Shown here one piece after another: positions 7,849 to 15,632 of a stretch of DNA of 64,000 nt. Source of the DNA: DATFWC01 sp963777755 (GTDB lineage Bacteria; Pseudomonadota; Alphaproteobacteria; Rhizobiales; Xanthobacteraceae); the NCBI GenBank assembly GCA_963777755.1, contig CAVZSC010000034.1, positions 1 through 64,000 on the forward strand. Direction: 5' to 3'. Position 1 is the first letter of the stretch. The number at the start of each line of letters is the position of its first letter. The notes under the pieces are model-generated. The model saw nothing but the letters and a program-made list of their open reading frames with translations. It ran no database searches and was not told the origin of the DNA. Both the position numbers and the translations under genes were made by a program.

Positions 7849-8003
7849 GCCGGACTGCCGATCGTCGGACGCGACCGTCGGCGGACGCGCCATTGCGGAC
7901 GCTGACGGCCGCAGTCTTGAGGGGCTCGTGTGCCCGCTCTAAGCCGCGGCCCGGTGTCTGCGTCTGCTGAGCGGCCACGCGGGCCTCATTTACGGGGCAC
8001 CTC

Positions 8004-8335
8004 TCATGACGAGGAGCTGCTCTGCTCTTCTTTGGAGAGGATCGCCGCAAAATTTCGACGCTCATGCAGGACGCGCACGACCTCCACGCCGCCCCCTGTC
8101 ATGCGGTAGAAGATCGTATAGGGATGTACGAGCAAGGAGCGCAGCCCCGCATGATCTCGTCGCGGGCTCGGTGCGACAGCGGGCGATCGCCCATCCGCTC
8201 GCCGGCTTGATTGATGTCCCGCAGCAGCTTGTCCGCGATCTCCGGCGATGCAACGCGCGCGTAATAGCGCCACACGTCGAGCAGGTCTCGTTTGGCTCGC
8301 GGTGCCCAAACGACGCGCCTAGGCTCCTTTGCCAT
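8004..8335 (-). pseudogene. ParE/RelE-family toxin, frameshifted
   Basis: The N-terminal part (MAKEPRRVVWAPRAKRDLLD through SHRARDEIMRG) is a ParE-family toxin fold. The C-terminal part continues in another frame as LRSLLVHPYTIFYRM, GGGVEVVRVLHERRNF and ends SKEEQSSSSS. The break is in a GGGG run (8145-8148 on the plus strand); one more G would restore a continuous protein of about 110 residues with the expected G-L-R-S and Y-x-I-F-Y-R motifs. Intact ParE toxins poison DNA gyrase. Its start overlaps the end of the antitoxin gene by 17 bases, the usual operon arrangement. As sequenced, the toxin would be truncated before its conserved C-terminal strand. Confidence 0.85.
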
Positions 8336-8540
8336 GGTCCTGGCGCGCCTGCCGGATCACGTCCTCGACGTCGAGCGCTTCGCCGAGCCCCGCATCCAGC
8401 TCGCGGATGCCGACTTCGATCTCGGCTCGAAGCTGTTGCAGTGCCTCGATCCGCTCCAACATCTCGCGTCCAAGCTGCTCTTGTGCAGCCTCCGGCAGGT
8501 TGGCGATCCTCGTGATCGCCAGCTCGAGCGTTTTGACCAT
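8319..8540 (-). CDS. Antitoxin of the ParE toxin-antitoxin pair
   Basis: A 73-residue acidic, helical protein (MVKTLELAITRIANLPEAAQ through VEDVIRQARQDHGKGA). Its gene lies directly upstream of, and overlaps, the parE-like toxin frame, which is the standard antitoxin-first order. It would dimerise to bind and repress its own promoter and neutralise the toxin through its C-terminal half. I identify it by position and size, because antitoxins of this type are poorly conserved. If the toxin frameshift is real, this is an orphaned antitoxin. Confidence 0.75.
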   Translation of the reverse strand: MVKTLELAITRIANLPEAAQEQLGREMLERIEALQQLRAEIEVGIRELDAGLGEALDVEDVIRQARQDHGKGA

Positions 8541-8751
8541 ACTGGTAGCATATCATATCGCCCCTGCCGGGCGACAGCCGGCGCAAAATCGCTTTGCGTG
8601 GGCATGCCGTCCCGTAGCGCGAGCCGATCAGACTGGCTGCCCGGCGCGCATGGCCACGCGTCGAGCAGGCCGACAGCCCTTGCCGAGACGAAGCGGGGCC
8701 GGCACTCTGCCGCTACCGGGATGACGCGAGGCAGGAGCGAGCGACAATCGC

Positions 8752-10077
8752 ATGCGCGAGTACATGGAGAAGCTGCGGGCGCGGGGCGAGCTGCTCGAGG
8801 TGCACCGTTCGGTCAATCCGAAGCACGAGCTCGCCGCCGTGACCGACGCCGCGCACAAGCGCTGGGGCCGGCCGATCCTGTTCCACAACGTCGAGGGCAC
8901 GCGCATGCCCGTGGTGACGAACGTCTACGGCACGCGCGCGCGGCTCGCGGAGATCATCGGGATCGAGGCGGGCGAGTTCTGCCGCAGGTGGAACGACCTC
9001 GCGACCATCGCGGGCGGCCGCGACATGCCGGCGGCGGTGCCGGCGACCGAGCCGATCGACTATGTCGAGGCCAAGCTGAGCGATCTGCCGTTGCTCACCT
9101 ACTCGGCGCGCGATGCGGCGCCCTATATCACCGCCGCCATGTTCCTCGCCCGGGAGCCAGACACCGGGGTGCAGAACCTCTCGTTCCACCGCTCCATGTA
9201 TGTAAGCGACCAGGAGCTGCGCTGCCGCCTGGCACCGCGCCATCATCTCACGCTCTACCATGAGAAGGCGGAGCAGCGCGGCGCCTACCTGGAGGCGGCG
9301 ATCCTGCTCGGGCCCCCGCCGCACACCTTCCTCACCGCCGCCGCGCCGCTGCCCTACGATGCCGACGAGATGGAGGTCGCCGCCAAGCTTCGGGGCGCGC
9401 CCATCGCGATGCGCCCGTGCCGGCATGTCGACCTCATGGTGCCGGCGTCGACCGAGATCGTCATCGAGGGCCGGTTGGTGCCGAACGAGCGGCGCGACGA
9501 AGGCCCGTTCGGCGAGTTCATGGGCTACTACGTGCCGGTCGGCCAGAACGCCGTGTTCGAGGTCCTCGGCGTCACCTGCCGCAAGGATGCGGTATTCCAC
9601 TCGATCCTGTGCGGCTCGGCCGAGGAGGTGCTGACGCTCGAGCTCTCGGTCGCCGCCAACATCTATCAGCGCATCAATGCGGTCCTGCCGGGCATCGTCG
9701 ACGTCACCTGCCAGCCGTTCGTCCTGCACACGGTGGTGAAGATCCGCCAGCAGTACCCGGGCCATGCCCGCCAGGTGCTGCTCGCGGTGTTCGGCGCCGA
9801 GCCCACCTGGGCCAAGACCTGCACCGTCGTCGACGAGGACGTCGACATCTACGACATGAACGACGTCATGTGGGCGGTGCTCACGCGCTCGCGCCCGGAC
9901 CGCGACGTCATGATCATTCCGGAGACGCCGTCGTTCTACCGCGACCCGCACAAGGAGCATTGGGGCCGCCTCGGCATCGACGCGACCGCCCCATTCGAGC
10001 GGCGCCACGAGTACGAGCGCAAGACGATCCCGGGCGCGGGCAGCGTCAACCTGTCCGACTATTTCGGCAACGTCTGA
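8752..10077 (+). CDS. UbiD-family decarboxylase
   Basis: A 441-residue member of the UbiD family, prenylated-FMN-dependent enzymes that reversibly decarboxylate aromatic, heteroaromatic or alpha,beta-unsaturated acids. Family marks are LRARGELLEVHRSVNPKHEL at the N-terminus, PILFHNVEGT, LTLYHEKAEQRGAYLEAAIL, the hallmark RRDEGPFGEFMGYYVPVG around residue 250, VFHSILCGSAEEVLTLEL, and DVDIYDMNDVMWAVLTR near the C-terminus. It is somewhat shorter than UbiD itself. It is the first gene of an operon with an NMT1-type transporter, so the imported compound is probably its substrate or a close precursor. No UbiX-type prenyltransferase, needed to make the cofactor, is in the window. Confidence 0.92.
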   Translation: MREYMEKLRARGELLEVHRSVNPKHELAAVTDAAHKRWGRPILFHNVEGTRMPVVTNVYGTRARLAEIIGIEAGEFCRRWNDLATIAGGRDMPAAVPATEPIDYVEAKLSDLPLLTYSARDAAPYITAAMFLAREPDTGVQNLSFHRSMYVSDQELRCRLAPRHHLTLYHEKAEQRGAYLEAAILLGPPPHTFLTAAAPLPYDADEMEVAAKLRGAPIAMRPCRHVDLMVPASTEIVIEGRLVPNERRDEGPFGEFMGYYVPVGQNAVFEVLGVTCRKDAVFHSILCGSAEEVLTLELSVAANIYQRINAVLPGIVDVTCQPFVLHTVVKIRQQYPGHARQVLLAVFGAEPTWAKTCTVVDEDVDIYDMNDVMWAVLTRSRPDRDVMIIPETPSFYRDPHKEHWGRLGIDATAPFERRHEYERKTIPGAGSVNLSDYFGNV

Positions 10078-10106
10078 GAGCATACTCGAGCGATCCGGAG
10101 AGAGCG

Positions 10107-11105
10107 ATGGAACACGCATACCGTCTGATCGGCGCGCTGGCCGCCGTCCTCCTGGCGAGCAGCGCCTACGACGCGGCGCACGCGCAAGTCGCGCCCGCCG
10201 TCAAGAAGATCACCTTCCTCACCAACTATGTGTTCAACGGCCGGCATGCGCCGTTCTTCGTCGGGGTGGAGAAGGGCTTCTACAAGGAGGCCGGCTTCGA
10301 CGTTTCGGTCACGCCGACCACCGGCAGCGGCTTCGTCGTCACCGCGGTCGACAGCCTCAAGGCCGAATACGGCATGGCCGACGTCAGCACGGTTGCGCGC
10401 GCGGTGACCCGGGGCGCCAAGATCAAGGCGTTCATGGTCTACACTGACGTCACCACCAACGGGCTCGCCGGCCTGTCGCCGCATCCGACCCCGGAGTCGG
10501 TCATGGGCAAGAAGATCGCCGCCGGCCAGACCGACAGCGTGCGGGTGATCCTGCCGATCATCTTCGACGCCCGGAAGCTCGACCCCGCCTCGATCAACTG
10601 GCAGGCGGCCGACCCCGGCGTCTACATGTCCCTCCTGCTCGGCGGCCAGGTCGACCTGATGACCGCGACCTCCGATGGCGACATGCCGGCGCTCGCCAAG
10701 GTGGCGGCCCAGCAGGGCAAGAGCGTGCAGTTCTCCTCGTTCGCCGATTGGGGCTACGACGTCTTCGGTTTCGTCCTGATCGGCGCGAGCGATGCGCTGG
10801 CGCGCGATCCGGCTGAGGCGAAGCGCTTCGCCGAGGCGACCCGCAAGGCGGTGCAGCAGGCGATCGCCAATCCCGACGAAACCGCGCGGATCATGGTGAA
10901 ATACAATCCCGCCATGAACCTCGACACGGTCAAGACCCAATGGGTCGAAACGATCAAGTCGATGAACACGCCCTATGTGGCGAAGCACGGCTACGGTGTT
11001 GCGACCGACGACCGCATCCAGCGCTCGATCGACCTCGTCCGGAAGGCGCTCAAGCTCGACGCCGCGGTGACGCCGGCGGATCTCTACGTCAGGCTTGGCC
11101 AGTAA
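10107..11105 (+). CDS. ABC transporter substrate-binding protein (NMT1/THI5-like, SsuA/TauA type)
   Basis: A 332-residue secreted binding protein. It has an N-terminal Sec signal peptide (HAYRLIGALAAVLLASSAYD, cleaved near AHAQ), then the NMT1-like fold: KKITFLTNYVFNGRHAPFFV, GVEKGFYKEAGFDVSV, GSGFVVTAVDSLKAEYGMAD, and a late MNLDTVKTQWVETIK. Such proteins capture thiamine precursors, sulfonates, nitrate-like anions or aromatic carboxylates such as phthalates in the periplasm. The ATG at 10107 follows CGGAGAGAGCG. It sits between the UbiD gene and the matching ATPase and permease genes, so the ligand is probably an aromatic acid related to the decarboxylase (inference). Confidence 0.9.
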   Translation: MEHAYRLIGALAAVLLASSAYDAAHAQVAPAVKKITFLTNYVFNGRHAPFFVGVEKGFYKEAGFDVSVTPTTGSGFVVTAVDSLKAEYGMADVSTVARAVTRGAKIKAFMVYTDVTTNGLAGLSPHPTPESVMGKKIAAGQTDSVRVILPIIFDARKLDPASINWQAADPGVYMSLLLGGQVDLMTATSDGDMPALAKVAAQQGKSVQFSSFADWGYDVFGFVLIGASDALARDPAEAKRFAEATRKAVQQAIANPDETARIMVKYNPAMNLDTVKTQWVETIKSMNTPYVAKHGYGVATDDRIQRSIDLVRKALKLDAAVTPADLYVRLGQ

Positions 11106-11116
11106 ACTCGAGTTGT

Positions 11117-11228
11117 TCCGTAGGGTGGGCAAAATCGCTGGCCGAGGCTTCGACGCGTGGGCAACGGCGCATATGCGATTTTGCCCACGCGTCGACGCCG
11201 AATATCGCGCCGTTGCCCACCCTACGGA
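11117..11228. repeat. Nested inverted repeat inside the transporter operon
   Basis: A 112-base element. Outer arms TCCGTAGGGTGGGCAA (11117-11132) and TTGCCCACCCTACGGA (11213-11228) are perfect reverse complements. Inner arms CGACGCGTGGGCAA (11151-11164) and TTGCCCACGCGTCG (11181-11194) are also perfect, and CAAAATCGC/GCGATTTTG adds a third pairing. GTAGGGTGGGCA-type palindromes are a dispersed intergenic repeat in many proteobacteria. It ends 10 bases before the ATPase start, so it could form an mRNA hairpin that sets the ratio of binding protein to ATPase and permease. Confidence 0.85.
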
Positions 11229-11237
11229 GTAACATCC

Positions 11238-11987
11238 ATGTCGGTCGTGGTGCAGAACGTCACGAAATCCTTCGCCACGACGCTTGCGGTTGACGACGTG
11301 TCGTTCGCGTTGCAGGACAACAGCTTCGTCTCGATCGTCGGCCCGAGCGGCTGCGGAAAGTCGACGCTCCTGCGCATGGTGTCGGGCCTCATTTCCCCGA
11401 CGCGAGGCGCGATCGCCGTGCGCGACAAGCCGGTGGACGGGCCGGTTCACGACGTCGGCATGGTGTTCCAGGCGCCGGTGCTGCTGCCGTGGCGCACGAC
11501 CCTCGACAACATCCTGTTCGTCGCCGAGATGGGCGGGCAGAAAGTCGCCAGGCATCGCGGGCGCGCCCTGGAGCTGATGGCGCTCGCGGGCCTGAGCGGC
11601 TTCGAGCACAGCTATCCGCACCAGCTCTCCGGCGGCATGCAGCAGCGCGCCTCGATCTGCCGCGCCATGCTGCTCAAACCGCAGCTCATCCTGATGGACG
11701 AGCCGTTCGGCGCGCTCGATATCCTCACCCGCGAGCGCATGGGCTTCGCGCTGCAGACACTGTGGGACGAGAGCCGCAGCACCGTGCTGTTCGTCACCCA
11801 CAGCATCTCCGAGGCGGTGCTTCTGTCCGACACGGTTCTGGTCATGACGACGCGACCCGGGCGCATCCGCGACGTCGTCGCCGTCGACCTGCCGCGGCCG
11901 CGCCGCCGCGAGACCCTGCGCGATCCGCGCTTCCTCGCGCTGACCGCGCGGGTGAGCGACGGCATCGAGACGGAGTGGGTGGAGTGA
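11238..11987 (+). CDS. ABC transporter ATP-binding protein (SsuB/TauB type)
   Basis: A 249-residue ATPase with every hallmark: Walker A GPSGCGKST (35-43), Q-loop MVFQAPVLLPWRT, signature HQLSGGMQQRASICRAML, Walker B LILMDEPFGALD, and the switch histidine in VLFVTHSISEAVLLSD. It energises uptake of the ligand bound by the upstream protein. The start at 11238 follows the repeat element. The frame runs further upstream, but that part is encoded by the repeat itself and is not protein-like. Its TGA overlaps the ATG of the permease (TGATG), which indicates translational coupling. Confidence 0.95.
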   Translation: MSVVVQNVTKSFATTLAVDDVSFALQDNSFVSIVGPSGCGKSTLLRMVSGLISPTRGAIAVRDKPVDGPVHDVGMVFQAPVLLPWRTTLDNILFVAEMGGQKVARHRGRALELMALAGLSGFEHSYPHQLSGGMQQRASICRAMLLKPQLILMDEPFGALDILTRERMGFALQTLWDESRSTVLFVTHSISEAVLLSDTVLVMTTRPGRIRDVVAVDLPRPRRRETLRDPRFLALTARVSDGIETEWVE

Positions 11988-12765
11988 TGGCCGCGCGGGG
12001 GACAACGCTGGCCATGGCCGCGCTCAAAGCCCGCGCTGGGCTTCGTGGCGCTTATCCTGGTGTGGCAATACGGCGTGCCGCTCGCGCGCATCCCGCAATA
12101 CGTCCTGCCGCTGCCGAGCACAATCGCGCTGCGCTTCGCCGAGACCTTCTGGGTGCAGATGGTGGGCCTCATGTTCACCGCGCTCACCACGCTTGCCGGC
12201 CTCGCACTGGCGCTCGTCGCCGGCGTCCTGCTCGCGCTCCTGGTGATCTATGTCCCGGTGCTGCGGTCGCTGGTGCTGCCGCTGCTCGCCGCCTTCAACG
12301 GCATCCCGAAGATCGCCATCGCGCCGCTGCTGGTGATCTGGTTCGGCCTCGGTTTCGAATTCGAAGATCGTGCTCGCCTTCCTGCTCGCCCTGTTCCCGA
12401 TCTTCGTCAACTCGCTGACGGGCCTCGGCGAGATCGAGACCGACCTCATCGACCTGTCGCGGCTCGCCGGCGGCACGCCCTGGCGCATCTTCCTGAAAGT
12501 GCGGCTGATGCACGCCGTGCCCTACATCACCGACGCGCTCAAGGTCGGCTTTCCGCTCGCCCTGGTCGGCTCGATCGTCGGCGAGTTCATCGGCGGCAAC
12601 GACGGCATCGGCCGCCTCATCCTGTCCGGCCAGTTCGAGCTCGATACGCCGCTCGTGTTCGCCGCGCTCCTGTCGATCTCGGTCTTCACCATGCTCGGCA
12701 TCGGCGCGATCGCGCTGTTCGAGCAGCGCGTGCTGAAATGGCGCCCGTCGCAGCGCGAGCGGTGA
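11987..12765 (+). pseudogene. ABC transporter permease (SsuC/TauC type), two frameshifts
   Basis: The permease is readable in three successive frames. It starts at the ATG overlapping the ATPase stop (MAARGTTLAMAALK). It continues after a +1 shift in the AAA near 12029 as ALGFVALILVWQYGVPLARI through IAIAPLLVIWFGLGFE. After a second +1 shift in the TT near 12359 it goes on as SKIVLAFLLALFPIFVNSLT to EQRVLKWRPSQRER. The rejoined protein is about 258 residues with six membrane segments and the inner-membrane permease loop that docks the ATPase (EIETDLIDLSRLAGGTPWRI). Both insertions are in short homopolymers. If real, the transporter cannot be assembled; if sequencing errors, the operon is intact. 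Confidence 0.85.
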
Positions 12766-12793
12766 GGTAAAACAGACGCTCTGCCTCTCCGCT

Positions 12794-12814
12794 GTCGTCG
12801 CCCGCCCCCGATCA
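12794..12814 (+). repeat. Dispersed 21-base intergenic repeat, copy 1
   Basis: GTCGTCGCCCGCCCCCGATC followed by A. A copy with one mismatch lies at 23256-23276. Both are between genes, near the 3' ends of plus-strand genes and minus-strand neighbours. Confidence 0.5.
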
Positions 12815-12851
12815 AGTCGAGGGCAAGGCTCGGCTGGGCGCCGGCTTTGCC

Positions 12852-13499
12852 TTACTGCGGGAACAGCTTGAAATACGGCTGCGCTTCCACAATGACGCGG
12901 GCGAAGGACGGGCGCTCGGTCAGGCGGCCGAGGTAGGCGGCCACGTTCCGATGATCGTCGCCGAGCGGCACGACCTTGTTGGCATAGAACAGCGCCGGCC
13001 CGGCGGCGCAGTCGGCCATGGTGAACGAGTGGCCGGTCGCCCACGTGCGCGTCGCCATCTCGCGATCGATGATGCCGTAGCTGGTCGTGAGCTGCGCCGC
13101 GGCTTGGGCGACGCCGTACGGATCCTTCTGATCGGCAGGGCGCAACCGGTCGCCGACGATCTTCTGCATCGGCTCCTGCACGTAGAGGTCATGGAAGCGA
13201 TCGCGCAGGCGCACCTCGCGCGCCTCGTCCGCGTCGGCCGGAACGAGCTGCGTCCCGCCCGGATGGTGCTGCGCCAGGTACTCGATGATGATGCTCGACT
13301 CGGGAATCGTCCGGCCCGCCGCATCGTCGCGCAGCACCGGGAACTTGCCCATCGGCCAGACCTTCAGGAACGCGGCGCGGGATGTGGGGTCGGTGAGGTC
13401 GACGACGATCGGCTCGAACGGCGTGCCGGTCTCGTAGAGCGCGATGAGCGCCTTCCAGCAGAACGAGGCGAGCGGGTGATAGTAGAGCTTGAGGGGCAT
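12852..13499 (-). CDS. Glutathione S-transferase family protein
   Basis: A 215-residue two-domain GST. The N-terminal thioredoxin-like domain opens MPLKLYYHPLASFCWKALIA, with the Ser in L-A-S-F at the usual catalytic position, continues to the cis-proline and glutathione contacts in MGKFPVLRD, and has ESSIIIEYLAQHHPGG, the S-x-x-I-x-x-Y-L glutathione-gamma-glutamyl contact. The helical C-terminal domain contains the conserved N-capping motif GHSFTMADCAAGPALFY. It probably conjugates or dehalogenates electrophiles. It is convergent with the ABC transporter operon and is not obviously part of it. Confidence 0.92.
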   Translation of the reverse strand: MPLKLYYHPLASFCWKALIALYETGTPFEPIVVDLTDPTSRAAFLKVWPMGKFPVLRDDAAGRTIPESSIIIEYLAQHHPGGTQLVPADADEAREVRLRDRFHDLYVQEPMQKIVGDRLRPADQKDPYGVAQAAAQLTTSYGIIDREMATRTWATGHSFTMADCAAGPALFYANKVVPLGDDHRNVAAYLGRLTERPSFARVIVEAQPYFKLFPQ

Positions 13500-13722
13500 G
13501 CGGAGGACTCCACTCTCGTGGCAACCAACGCTGCAGCGTGAGTGCGGTTGGTTTGGAGGGTGCGGCGGGTCTATCGAGGCGGGCTGCGGCGCATCGTATC
13601 GATGAGTGCGGCGGCAATAGGATGACGATGGGGAATTGAGCGGTCAAAACGAAGGAGAAGGGGAGGAAAGCGACGGAACGACGGTGCGGCGCCGTGAGGC
13701 CGGTCGATCAACCGCACGGCCC

Positions 13723-13743
13723 GAGCCGGCGCTGCGCCGGCTC
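13723..13743. other. Perfect GC hairpin
   Basis: GAGCCGGCGC (13723-13732) and GCGCCGGCTC (13734-13743) are exact reverse complements around one base. It lies 47 bases past the stop of the minus-strand gene 13790-14281 and could stall or end its transcription, but no U-run follows on either strand. Confidence 0.35.
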
Positions 13744-13789
13744 CGCTGGCTTGTGCGACGTGCGCGGACTCGCCCGTCGGGCGTGCGCC

Positions 13790-14281
13790 TCAGATCCCGC
13801 CGTTCGGCTTGAAGAAGCAGTACTCGACGCCGGTGCGCTTGCTGCGGAACAGGATCGGCTCGGTGTCGAGCGAGGGGTTCTCCTTGATGATGTCGGCCGG
13901 GATCACCTTCCAGGCGTCGCCGTCGAGATACTCCCACACGTCTTCTCCGACCGTGCCGACGCGGAAACGGGTGCGGAAGACGTCGCCGTTGTCGCAGCAC
14001 GATTTCCACGGAACGTTGAGCCGCTTCTGCGCGCTGTCGTTCATGATTTGCGAGCGGAACCAGCGCTGCCGCTCAGGTGAGGACTGCGCCCACTGGCTGC
14101 GGTCCTTGTCCGGGTTCTCGTCGGCGCGCGCCAGGCCGAGATAGCCGAAGGCAATCGCAAGGCCGAAGGCGAAGACCACCGCCGCGACATAGCAGACCAC
14201 GAACTCGGCCAGTTCGCGTTTCGTCGGCAGCACGAGCACGCGGCTGCGTCCCGGCCGCCCATCCAAAGAGTTTGAGAGCAT
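13790..14281 (-). CDS. Hypothetical membrane-anchored protein
   Basis: A 163-residue protein from the ATG at 14281, chosen because AGGAG precedes it and because the longer in-frame start adds only an implausible Arg-rich leader. After a short basic N-terminus there is one membrane segment (FVVCYVAAVVFAFGLAIAFG, residues about 31-50). A soluble part follows with WKSCCDNGDVFRTRF, EDVWEYLDGDAWKVIP and a C-terminal GVEYCFFKPNGGI. I do not recognise a named domain, although the CCDNGDV pattern with paired cysteines looks conserved rather than random. It is probably exported and tethered with the C-terminal part outside. Confidence 0.72.
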   Translation of the reverse strand: MLSNSLDGRPGRSRVLVLPTKRELAEFVVCYVAAVVFAFGLAIAFGYLGLARADENPDKDRSQWAQSSPERQRWFRSQIMNDSAQKRLNVPWKSCCDNGDVFRTRFRVGTVGEDVWEYLDGDAWKVIPADIIKENPSLDTEPILFRSKRTGVEYCFFKPNGGI

Positions 14282-15151
14282 CGCTTTTCTCCTTCGTTGC
14301 GGAGCCAGGCCCTCGCTCCTTGGACGCACAACCGTGCGCTGCCGTTCGCGCCTGCCCGGCTTCCGAAAACGTGGATCTGCAATGCAAGGGCCGCGCCAGA
14401 GCCCGATTGCAGGCGGATTACTCAAGAGAATCAGAGCATTACTTGGGTCAGAGTGATGCAAAGGCCACTGTGACCGACATCACCCGCCTATGAACACATC
14501 CGGGTGATCCGCCCGGAGGGCGTCTGCCGCGGTGCAGGATGAGAACTCGCGCCACACGTGGTTGTGGGGGGCTTTCGACCGTGGCGGCTGGCACCAGCGA
14601 TACTGCCGGCAGGACGCGACGGTCCGGATGCGGTGCTCCGCCCCTCCGAATGGATTGGCGCGGCATTTTGCGATGCAGTCCTGCCGGCAGCGGAATGGCG
14701 CCGATTGCTGCGTTTCGGCCCGCCGCTTGCTGGCCGGCAACGGCGCTCATGGTCCATGGGCGTCCTCGCTTAAGGAGAGAATATGGATTCATTACTTATC
14801 TCGATGCGACGAACGATTTGCCGATTTTTTCGGCAGAGCAAACCTACCTTATGTGCATCATCGGTTTGCAACCCACCAAGCATGGTATCGCGGTGGCGAA
14901 ACCGAGCCCATCCGCCATGCAGCGTGTGGATGCATCATTATTTACTTCAATCAAATTTCCATTTTGGCAGAACGAACTCGGCTCCATTTCATGCGCTGAC
15001 CGCCTGATATCACACCGGAATTCCTGCCCTGCGGCATCGTCGCCCGCGGAGATCGCCTCGCGGTGACGCCGGCGAGTTGCCTCGGGCTCGCATTGGCTCT
15101 AGCTTCCCACTCCCTCCCGCCCCGCCGTTTCCGCCCAACCTTGCGCGCGCG
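14282..15151. other. Gene-poor stretch upstream of the Mo-hydroxylase operon
   Basis: About 870 bases with no gene I can support. Bases 14775-15000 are much poorer in GC than the surroundings. One short frame there (14783-15007) follows a good AAGGAGAG site, but its product is not recognisable, and two other frames over the same bases look equally protein-like. The stretch probably contains decayed or transferred DNA and the promoter of the operon that begins at 15152. Confidence 0.5.
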
Positions 15152-15632
15152 ATGAAATTTTCCGGTGACATCGTCGTCAAGGCGCCGCGCGAGCAGGTTT
15201 TTTCCGCCCTGCGCGATGCCCGCTTCTTCGCCTCCTGCGTCGACGGCGTGCACGATCTCAACGAGATCGATTCGGCCCACTACACGGCGGTGTTCGAGAC
15301 CAAGGTCGCGTACCTGAAATTCAAGTTCAACGTCACCGTGGAGCTCACCCGGGTCGAGCCGCCGGGCGAGATCGACGCGAAGGTGGAGGGGACGCCGCTC
15401 GGCGTGGTCGGCCGCATGACGGCACGCTCCACCCTGCGGCTGGAAGAAGCAGGCGACGAGACGCGAATCCACTACGAGACCGAGTTCGACGCTCGCCGGA
15501 AAGCTCGGCAGTATCGGCCAGCCGGTGTTGCGCGCGAAGGCGAAGGACATGGAACGACAGTTTGCCACTCGGCTGCAGGCGGCATTCGGGGCGACGCCGG
15601 CGGTGTCGGCGACGCCGGAGGCGTCGCCATGA
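15152..15632 (+). pseudogene. CoxG-like (carbon monoxide dehydrogenase subunit G family) protein, frameshifted
   Basis: The first part (MKFSGDIVVKAPREQVFSAL, RDARFFASCVDGVHDL, LKFKFNVTVELTRVEPPGEI, MTARSTLRLEEAGDETRIHY) is a typical CoxG/SRPBCC fold with a hydrophobic cavity. The rest reads, after a +1 shift near 15491, as GKLGSIGQPVLRAKAKDM then ERQFATRLQAAFGATPAV and ends SATPEASP at 15632. The rejoined protein is about 160 residues. CoxG proteins assist membrane recruitment or maturation of molybdenum hydroxylases. Here the gene heads the hydroxylase operon and its stop overlaps the next start (ATGA at 15629-15632). Without the shift the frame would run on into the next gene as a false fusion. 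Confidence 0.85.

Noticed and set aside
9417..11105. 562-codon frame covering the second half of the UbiD gene and the binding protein
   Set aside because: Its first part is an Arg/Gly-rich shadow of UbiD; the binding protein begins at 10107 behind its own ribosome-binding site and signal peptide.
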